A DNA stretch of 45,939 bases from the NCBI RefSeq assembly GCF_003947455.1, contig NZ_QHJH01000043.1:1-45939 (forward strand). The letters are read 5' to 3'. Below are positions 40,527 to 45,939 of this stretch, piece by piece. The translations under genes and the position numbers were made by a program. The notes below the pieces were generated by a model. The model was not told where the DNA came from. It ran no database searches and was given only the letters and a program-made list of their open reading frames with translations. The stretch comes from Streptomyces sp. WAC 04229 (lineage in GTDB: Bacteria > Actinomycetota > Actinomycetes > Streptomycetales > Streptomycetaceae). Every line of letters starts with the position of its first letter. Position 1 is the stretch's first letter.

Positions 40527-41368
40527 CCGGCGACGACACCCCGGTGCTGCGTGTGGCGGGCCGCCCCGTCGCCCGGTACCTCACCCGGCCCGAGCTGCCG
40601 TCCCGGCTCTCCCCGCGCCCCTGCCTGCACCCCGTCACTACCCTGGCCGGAACCCCCGTGACCGAGTTCCGCCCCGCCGACCACCTCCATCACCTCGGCG
40701 TCGGTGTCGCCGTTCCCGACGTCGAGGGGCACAACTTCTGGGGCGGGCGCACCTACGTGCGCGACCGGGGCCCGACCGAGCTGGACAACCACGGCGCGCA
40801 GCGGCACACCGCCTTCCAGCTCCGCGACCCGGACGGCTTCGTCGAGGAACTGCGCTGGGTCGCCGCGGGCACCGAGCTGCTGCGCGAACGCCGCACGGTC
40901 GCCGCCACCGAACTCACCGCCACCGCCTGGGCGCTGGACTTCACCTTCTCCCTCACCAACGCCACCAGGGCCCCGCTCACCTTCGGCAGTCCCGCCACCA
41001 ACGGGCGCCCCGGCGCGGCCTACGGCGGCTTCTTCTGGCGGGCCCGCAAGGAGGACGCGGCCCCGCGCGTCTTCACCGCCGACCGGGAGGGCGAGCCGGA
41101 GATCCACGGCCACCGCGCCGACTGGCTGGCGCTGAGCGGCGACACCTGGACGCTGGTCTTCGCCGGCGCCACCGAACGCACCCGGCGCGACCCGTGGTTC
41201 GTGCGCACCGAGGAGTACCCGGGGGTGGGGTCGTCGCTGGCCCACGACGACCGGGTGGCCGTCGCACCGGGGGACACCCTGGTCCGCCGGATCGTCACCG
41301 TGGTCGCCGACGGCCGCCTCGACGGCGACGGCGCCGCGGCCCTCGTACGGAAGGCGGTCGGCCGGTGA
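40523..41368 (+). CDS. DUF6807 (PmoA-named) family protein
   Basis: A 281-residue beta-rich protein of the DUF6807 family, often labelled 'PmoA family' although unrelated in evident function to methane oxidation. Typical residues are H-P-V-T-T-L near 36, D-H-L-H-H-L-G near 53-59, F-W-G-G-R-T near 72 and A-Y-G-G-F-F-W near 165. There is no signal peptide, so it acts in the cytosol. Its position between a Gfo/Idh oxidoreductase and a GH43 enzyme with 4-base overlaps on both sides suggests that it acts on the same imported sugar, perhaps as a lyase, epimerase or binding protein. No biochemical role is known to me. Confidence 0.75.
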   Translation: MTGDDTPVLRVAGRPVARYLTRPELPSRLSPRPCLHPVTTLAGTPVTEFRPADHLHHLGVGVAVPDVEGHNFWGGRTYVRDRGPTELDNHGAQRHTAFQLRDPDGFVEELRWVAAGTELLRERRTVAATELTATAWALDFTFSLTNATRAPLTFGSPATNGRPGAAYGGFFWRARKEDAAPRVFTADREGEPEIHGHRADWLALSGDTWTLVFAGATERTRRDPWFVRTEEYPGVGSSLAHDDRVAVAPGDTLVRRIVTVVADGRLDGDGAAALVRKAVGR

Positions 41369-42894
41369 CCCCCGAGAGCGCCCGGACGTACACCAACCCC
41401 ATGCTGAACGCCGACTGGTCCGATCCGGACGTCGTGCGGGTCGGCGACGACTTCTACCTGACCGCCTCCAGCTTCGGCCGCGTCCCCGGCCTGCCCCTGC
41501 TGCACTCCCGGGACCTGGTCAACTGGACGCTGGTCGGGCACGCCCTGGACCGCCTGGAACCCGCCCACGCCTTCACGGCGCCCGGCCCCGACCGGGGCGT
41601 CTGGGCACCGTCCCTGCGGCACCACGCCGACCGCTTCTGGATCTTCTGGGGCGACCCGGACCAGGGCGTCTTCCAGGTCAACGCCCCCGAGATCCGCGGG
41701 CCGTGGACCGCGCCACGCCTGGTCAAGGCCGGCAAGGGACTGATCGACCCCTGCCCGCTGTGGGACGACGAGACGGGCGAGGCGTACCTCGTGCACGCCT
41801 GGGCCAGGTCCCGTTCCGGAATCAAGAACCGCCTCACCGGCCACCGCATGCACCCCGACGGCACCGAGGTCCTGGACGAGGGCGAGGTGATCGTCGACGC
41901 GGACCGCATCCCCGGCTGGTTCACCCTGGAGGGCCCCAAGCTCTACCGGCACGACGGCTGGTTCTGGATCCTGGCGCCCGCGGGGTCGGTCGAGACCGGC
42001 TGGCAGGGCGCCTTCCGCTCACGCTCCTTCTTCGGGCCGTACGAGGAGCGGGTCGTCCTCGAACAGAAGGACACCGAGGTCAACGGCCCCCATCAGGGCG
42101 GCTGGGTGCGCACGGCGTCCGGCGAGGACTGGTTCCTGCACTTCCAGCAGCGCGGCGCGTACGGGCGCGTGGTGCACCTCCAGCCCATGGTGTGGGGCGA
42201 GGACGGCTGGCCGGTGCTGGGCGACGACGGCGCCCCGGTCACCGAGCACCGGCGTCCCGCGCTGCCGCCGCAGCCACCCGCCGCGCCGGCCACCGGCGAC
42301 GACTTCCCCGGCGGTCGCCACGGCCGCCAGTGGTCGTGGACGGCCAACCCCCGCGACGGCTGGGCCACCCAGCACTCGGGGGACGGGCTGCGCCTCGCAT
42401 GCGTCCGCTCCGCGGACGCGCACGACCTGCGCCGCGTGCCGAGCGTGCTCACGCAGCGGCTGCCCGGCGAGCCCCGGGTGGTCGAGGTGGAGCTGCGGCT
42501 GGACAGCGAGGAGCCGGGCGCGCGGGCCGGGCTCGCGGTCCTCGGCGACGCCTACCGCTGGATCGGGCTCCAGCGGGACGCCGACGGGACGGCGTACCTG
42601 GTGCACCGGTTCGCCGAGCCGGGGGCGCAGGCCGAGCGGGACGCCGGCCGGCCCCGCCCCGCACCGCGGGGACGCGCGCTCCTGCGCGTGGAGACCGTCG
42701 CCGGGGCCCGGTGCCGTTTCTCCTACGACCTGGGCGACGGCCCGCGCGCCACCGGCCGGGACTTCGCCGCCACCCCCTGGGGCTGGGTCGGCGCCCTGCT
42801 CGGGCTGTTCGCCCTGGCACCGGCCGGCCAGGGACACGCCGGCGCGGCCACCTTCACGCGGTTCCGCGTCGGACCGCACCCGCCCACCGACTGA
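41365..42894 (+). CDS. Glycoside hydrolase family 43 enzyme with C-terminal beta-sandwich
   Basis: A 509-residue GH43 glycosidase, probably arabinofuranosidase/xylosidase type. The five-bladed propeller carries the catalytic base D20 (S-D-P-D), the modulating D128 (L-I-D-P-C) and the acid E189 (T-L-E-G-P-K), and a C-terminal concanavalin-like domain (about 310-508) resembles the beta-xylosidase C2 domain. No signal peptide is present, so it would cut imported oligosaccharides in the cytosol. The GTG start overlaps the previous stop as GTGA. It is the last gene of the five-gene coupled run; substrate specificity within GH43 is not readable. Confidence 0.88.
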   Translation: MTPESARTYTNPMLNADWSDPDVVRVGDDFYLTASSFGRVPGLPLLHSRDLVNWTLVGHALDRLEPAHAFTAPGPDRGVWAPSLRHHADRFWIFWGDPDQGVFQVNAPEIRGPWTAPRLVKAGKGLIDPCPLWDDETGEAYLVHAWARSRSGIKNRLTGHRMHPDGTEVLDEGEVIVDADRIPGWFTLEGPKLYRHDGWFWILAPAGSVETGWQGAFRSRSFFGPYEERVVLEQKDTEVNGPHQGGWVRTASGEDWFLHFQQRGAYGRVVHLQPMVWGEDGWPVLGDDGAPVTEHRRPALPPQPPAAPATGDDFPGGRHGRQWSWTANPRDGWATQHSGDGLRLACVRSADAHDLRRVPSVLTQRLPGEPRVVEVELRLDSEEPGARAGLAVLGDAYRWIGLQRDADGTAYLVHRFAEPGAQAERDAGRPRPAPRGRALLRVETVAGARCRFSYDLGDGPRATGRDFAATPWGWVGALLGLFALAPAGQGHAGAATFTRFRVGPHPPTD

Positions 42895-42943
42895 ACCACC
42901 CGAAGCTCCCCCTTTGTTGGATCCAGAAGAAGAGAGCCGACCA

Positions 42944-44308
42944 ATGAGGATCAGCATGCTCAGCAGCAGAGGTACACGCAGGCGCCGGACGTCCGCCGCC
43001 GTCGCCCTCGGCGCCGTACTCGCGCTGACCGCCACCGCCTGCGGTGACGACGGCAGCGGGACCGGCGGCGACAAGGGCGCCGAGGGCAGCGGCAAGGGGA
43101 AGATCGTCTTCTGGGACAACAACGGCGGTATCCGTACGGCCGTCTGGAAGGAGATCATCGCCGACTTCGAGAAGGCCAACCCGGACATCGACGTGGAGTA
43201 CGTCGGGATCGCCGCCACCGAGTACCAGTCCAAGGTCGACACCGCCATCCAGGGCGGGGGCCTGCCGGACGTCGGCGGCGTCACCGCCTCGATGCTCGCG
43301 GGTTTCTCCGCCCAGGGCGCGCTGGAGCCGCTGGACGGCCGGCTCGCGAAGTCCTCCCTGAACGGGCAGCTCAACAAGGACATGGTCGAGTCCCTGAAGG
43401 CGGCCGGCGGCGGCGACGGCACCCTGTACTCGGTGCCGACCTCCGCCAACAACGGCGTCCTCTACTACCGCACCGACCTGTTCGAGAAGGCCGGGCTGGA
43501 GGAGCCGACCACCTGGGACCGCTTCTTCACGGCCGCCGAGAAGCTCACCAACGCCGGCAAGAACGAGTTCGGCTACACCATCCGCGGCGGCTCCGGCTCC
43601 ATCGCCCAGGCGTTCGACGCGATGTACGGGCAGTCGGGCATCACCTCGTTCTGGGACGCCGACAAGAAGAAGACCACCGTCAACGACCCGAAGAACGTCG
43701 CGGCGCTGGAGAAGTACGCCGCCCTCTACAAGAAGGTCACGCCGGCCGCCGACGTCAACAACGACTTCGCCAAGATGGTCGCCCAGTGGGACACCGGCAC
43801 GATCGGCCTGCTCAACCACAACCTCGGTTCCTACCAGGACCACGTGAAGGCGCTCGGGGACGACAAGTTCCGCGGCATCCCGCAGCCGGTCGGCCCCGGC
43901 GGCAAGCGGGTCCAGGTGTCCAACCCGGTCGACGGGCTCGGCGTGTTCAAGAGCTCCAAGAACAAGGAGGCGGCCTGGAAGTTCATCGAGTTCGCCACCT
44001 CGAAGGAGCAGAACTCGAAGTTCAACGAGTCGGCCGGGCAGGTGCCGTCCAACACCGGGGCCGGGCAGGACGCGTGGATCCAGAAGGCCGAGCCGACGAA
44101 GCTGGCCGCTCAGGCGCTGAACGACGGGTCGACGACCATCGTGCAGCTGCCGTACTACCTGCCGGACTGGAACACGCTGTCCAAGTCGGAGAGTGAGCCG
44201 GCGTTCCAGAAGGTGCTGCTCGGGGACATGAGCGCGAAGTCGTTCCTCGACGATCTGGCCGAGAAGCTGAACGCTGCGCAGGCCGACTGGGTTGCGCAGG
44301 CGGGTTAG
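42944..44308 (+). CDS. Sugar ABC transporter substrate-binding lipoprotein
   Basis: A 454-residue extracellular solute-binding protein (SBP family 1) for the importer at 37541-39372. The N-terminus is basic, then hydrophobic, ending in A-T-A-C33 (an acceptable though imperfect lipobox), followed by a Gly/Ser-rich linker. The mature part has W-D-N-N-G-G-I near 57 and W-K-F-I-E-F-A-T near 346. The ATG has AGAGAG upstream. It sits at the far end of the operon, 49 bases after GH43, whereas this component is usually first. A dispersed hairpin follows. Confidence 0.9.
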   Translation: MRISMLSSRGTRRRRTSAAVALGAVLALTATACGDDGSGTGGDKGAEGSGKGKIVFWDNNGGIRTAVWKEIIADFEKANPDIDVEYVGIAATEYQSKVDTAIQGGGLPDVGGVTASMLAGFSAQGALEPLDGRLAKSSLNGQLNKDMVESLKAAGGGDGTLYSVPTSANNGVLYYRTDLFEKAGLEEPTTWDRFFTAAEKLTNAGKNEFGYTIRGGSGSIAQAFDAMYGQSGITSFWDADKKKTTVNDPKNVAALEKYAALYKKVTPAADVNNDFAKMVAQWDTGTIGLLNHNLGSYQDHVKALGDDKFRGIPQPVGPGGKRVQVSNPVDGLGVFKSSKNKEAAWKFIEFATSKEQNSKFNESAGQVPSNTGAGQDAWIQKAEPTKLAAQALNDGSTTIVQLPYYLPDWNTLSKSESEPAFQKVLLGDMSAKSFLDDLAEKLNAAQADWVAQAG

Positions 44309-44369
44309 TTCATACCGAGCTTCGCCGTGGGGCGGTCTGTGGTGTGCGGACTGCGGGCCGTCCCCGGCT

Positions 44370-44393
44370 GGGCGCGCAGTTCCCCGCGCCCCT
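44370..44393 (+). repeat. Dispersed Streptomyces hairpin repeat, likely terminator
   Basis: GGGCGCG (44370-44376) and CGCGCCC (44385-44391) form a stem around the loop; the segment GCGCAGTTCCCCGCGCCCCT (44374-44393) matches a repeat common between Streptomyces genes. It separates the binding-protein gene from the pectate lyase and probably ends transcription. Confidence 0.65.
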
Positions 44394-44437
44394 GAGGGCG
44401 TTGAACCCTCCCTACGAAGAAAGAGGAGAGCCGCATC

Positions 44438-45772
44438 ATGTACACACCTGGATGGCATGGGCATGGCACAGTCAGAGCCGGCCTGCTGGCCGGCTGTACC
44501 GCCCTCGTGCTGACCCTGACCGTCGCCACCGCCCAGGCCCGGCCCGGGCATCACCCTCCGCGCGACGCCGCCCGGCAGACGCTGCCGGCGAAGGACGGGT
44601 GGGCCTCGGCGGGGTCCGGGACCACCGGTGGGGCCGCCGCCGAGGCCGCCCGCGTCTTCACCGTGACCGACTGGGACGGGTTCCGTGCCGCGCTCGCCGT
44701 CGAAGGCACCGCGCCGAGGATCATCAAGGTGAAGGGGACCGTCGACGCCGTCGCCGAGGGATGTGACGCCTTCGCCGCGCCCGGCTACGACTTCGACGCC
44801 TACCTGGAGAAGTACAGCCCCGAGAACTGGGGCATGGAGACCGACCTGAGCGCCGAGCCCGACGACAGCCCCGAGGGGCTGCGCCGTGCCTCCGCCGCCC
44901 GGCAGGACCTGGCCGTCAAGGTGGAGGTCCCCTCCAACACCACGATCATCGGCGTCGGCCGCGACGCCGGCCTCAAGGGCGCCAGTCTGCAGATCAAGGG
45001 CGTGGACAACGTCATCGTCCGCAACCTGACCTTCGAGAGCCCTCTGGACTGCTTCCCGCAGTGGGACCCCACGGACGGCGACCAGGGCAACTGGAACTCC
45101 GAGTACGACAGCGCCGTCGTGTACGGATCGACGCACGTCTGGCTGGACCACAACACCTTCACCGACGGCGACCACCCCGACAGCGCGGCGCCCACCTACT
45201 TCGGCATGCTCTACCAGCAGCACGACGGCCAGCTCGACGTCGTCCGCGGCGCCGACCTCGTCACCGCGTCCTGGAACGTGTTCACGGAGCACGACAAGAC
45301 GATCCTGATCGGCAACAGCGACAGCGAGTCCACCGCCGCCGGCGACCGCGGGCACCTGAAGGTGACCTTCCACCACAACCTTTTCAAGAACCTCGTCGAG
45401 CGCGCCCCCCGGGTGCGGTTCGGGCAGGTCGACGTCTACAACAACCACTTCGTGGCCGGCGAGGACTACGCCTACAGCTTCGGCGTGGGCAAGGAGTCCC
45501 AGCTCGTCGCCGAGCACAACGCCTTCACGCTGCCCGACGGCGTCAGCGCCGCGAACGTGCTCAAGCGCTGGAACGACGCGCCGCTCACCGCCGCGCACAA
45601 CCGCGTCAACGGCCGCACCGTCGACCTGATCGCCGTGCACAACGCGGAGATTCCGGAGGAGACCCTGCGCTCCGGCGCCGGCTGGACGCCCACCCTGCGC
45701 ACCAAGGTCCTGCCCGCCTGGGCGGTCCCGTTCGCCGTGGACCACGGCGCGGGCGCCGGACGCCTGCGCTGA
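44438..45772 (+). CDS. Secreted pectate lyase, polysaccharide lyase family 1
   Basis: A 444-residue secreted PL1 pectate lyase that cleaves polygalacturonate by beta-elimination with calcium. A signal peptide (basic start, hydrophobic to A-Q-A near residue 34) precedes a right-handed parallel beta-helix. Landmarks are V-R-N-L-T-F near 193, W-L-D-H-N-T-F near 233 (a PL1 hallmark), F-H-H-N-L-F near 312 and E-R-A-P-R325-V-R, holding the catalytic arginine. AAGAAAGAGG lies before the ATG. It would supply oligogalacturonides, linking the outside degradation to the uronate enzymes in the window. Confidence 0.92.
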   Translation: MYTPGWHGHGTVRAGLLAGCTALVLTLTVATAQARPGHHPPRDAARQTLPAKDGWASAGSGTTGGAAAEAARVFTVTDWDGFRAALAVEGTAPRIIKVKGTVDAVAEGCDAFAAPGYDFDAYLEKYSPENWGMETDLSAEPDDSPEGLRRASAARQDLAVKVEVPSNTTIIGVGRDAGLKGASLQIKGVDNVIVRNLTFESPLDCFPQWDPTDGDQGNWNSEYDSAVVYGSTHVWLDHNTFTDGDHPDSAAPTYFGMLYQQHDGQLDVVRGADLVTASWNVFTEHDKTILIGNSDSESTAAGDRGHLKVTFHHNLFKNLVERAPRVRFGQVDVYNNHFVAGEDYAYSFGVGKESQLVAEHNAFTLPDGVSAANVLKRWNDAPLTAAHNRVNGRTVDLIAVHNAEIPEETLRSGAGWTPTLRTKVLPAWAVPFAVDHGAGAGRLR

Positions 45773-45789
45773 CCCGAAGGAGCATCCGC

Positions 45790-45939
45790 ATGCCCAGACC
45801 CGCCCTGTCCCGCAGGGGATTCCTGGTGACGGCCGCCGGCGCGGGCGCCGCCCTCGGCCTCCCCGCCCGCCCCGCCGTCGCCGGGCCCCGCCCGCGCCGG
45901 CGGCCGTCACCAGGAATCCCCTGCGGGACAGGGCGGGTC
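45790..45939 (+). CDS. Start of a Tat-exported protein, cut by the window end
   Basis: ATG 45790 with AAGGAG upstream begins a protein with a Tat signal: S-R-R-G-F-L-V-T-A-A-G-A-G-A followed by a hydrophobic run and A-V-A-G-P near residue 30-34. It follows the pectate lyase by 17 bases, so a second secreted polysaccharide-degrading enzyme is plausible. Bases after about 45888 repeat the reverse complement of the gene's own start and are probably not true coding sequence, so nothing can be said about the mature protein. Confidence 0.6.
   Translation, partial: MPRPALSRRGFLVTAAGAGAALGLPARPAVAGPRPRRRPSPGIPCGTGRV
45797..45939. repeat. Perfect 51-base inverted repeat ending at the last base
   Basis: Bases 45797-45847 are exactly the reverse complement of 45889-45939, with a 41-base spacer. 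The right arm ends on the final base of the window and the left arm lies within the signal-peptide coding region. A fold-back library or assembly artefact at a contig end is the simplest reading. Confidence 0.85.

Noticed and set aside
40523..41368. Methane monooxygenase-like function suggested by the PmoA family name
   Set aside because: The DUF6807 sequence has no membrane segments, and its neighbours are carbohydrate genes; the name is misleading.
42854..45910. A 1018-codon open frame on the minus strand
   Set aside because: It is antisense to the binding-protein and pectate lyase genes, which have clear signals and family motifs; its composition is a high-GC artefact.
1..45939. tRNA, rRNA, CRISPR, prophage or insertion sequence
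   Set aside because: No cloverleaf-like or CCA-ended segment, repeat-spacer array, integrase or transposase was seen on either strand.

Overview
The window looks like the chromosome of a Streptomyces or close actinobacterial relative. GC is very high, GTG starts are common, and many genes are coupled by 4-base start/stop overlaps. Tat-type and lipoprotein signals, a PhoD phosphatase, a zinc-hook SbcC, an Imm21-family protein, a TIGR03086 (mycothiol-type) protein and ABC sugar importers lacking their own ATPase all fit. Coding density is high and I see no tRNA, rRNA, CRISPR array, phage or IS element. No gene-free gap exceeds 300 bases.

Region 1 (21-11219): a probable specialised-metabolism locus. 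Nine tightly packed minus-strand genes (918-9669) encode a small membrane protein, a DUF2156 acyltransferase-like protein, an acyl-CoA dehydrogenase, a thioester-reductase-like SDR, a class III aminotransferase, an SRPBCC protein, a flavin reductase, an FAD oxidoreductase and a WS/DGAT-like acyltransferase. A PLP-binding MocR regulator is divergent, across a putative inverted-repeat operator. The reductase/aminotransferase/dehydrogenase trio resembles the alkylamine-forming logic of tambjamine biosynthesis (TamH and TamF), but with the two TamH activities split. No PKS, NRPS, ACP or ligase is visible, so the product is unknown.

Region 2 (11220-26030): mostly housekeeping genes. These are PhoD with a possible PHO box, an ACT-GNAT protein, a cystathionine gamma-synthase/lyase family enzyme divergent from an Lrp regulator (an 11-base inverted repeat covers both start codons), a DUF885 metallopeptidase-like protein, an SDR, Imm21, rhodanese with Lrp, SbcC/SbcD, an IMPACT protein and a SixA-like phosphatase.

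Junction (about 26304-26311): a sugar-binding lipoprotein gene, which follows a DeoR regulator, loses its C-terminus. It is joined to the C-terminal tail of a CysS-like gene that is coupled to sixA. The permeases expected after the binding protein are absent. This looks like a deletion or rearrangement scar.

Region 3 (26304-45939): a plant cell wall sugar and uronate catabolic island. It holds uronate dehydrogenase divergent from 5-dehydro-4-deoxyglucarate dehydratase (back-to-back identical promoters), an uncharacterised protein coupled to the latter, an MFS exporter, a TIGR03086 protein, a GntR-DHDPS-IlvD/Edd operon, and a five-gene coupled operon (two ABC permeases, Gfo/Idh oxidoreductase, DUF6807 protein, GH43). 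A second sugar-binding lipoprotein, a secreted PL1 pectate lyase and the start of another Tat-exported protein follow. Together they suggest depolymerisation of pectin/arabinan, import of oligosaccharides, and non-phosphorylative oxidation of uronic acids and pentoses toward alpha-ketoglutarate semialdehyde. Several steps are missing from the window.

The last 51 bases are a perfect reverse complement of bases 45797-45847. This looks like a fold-back contig-end artefact, so the final gene is not reliable past about 45888.
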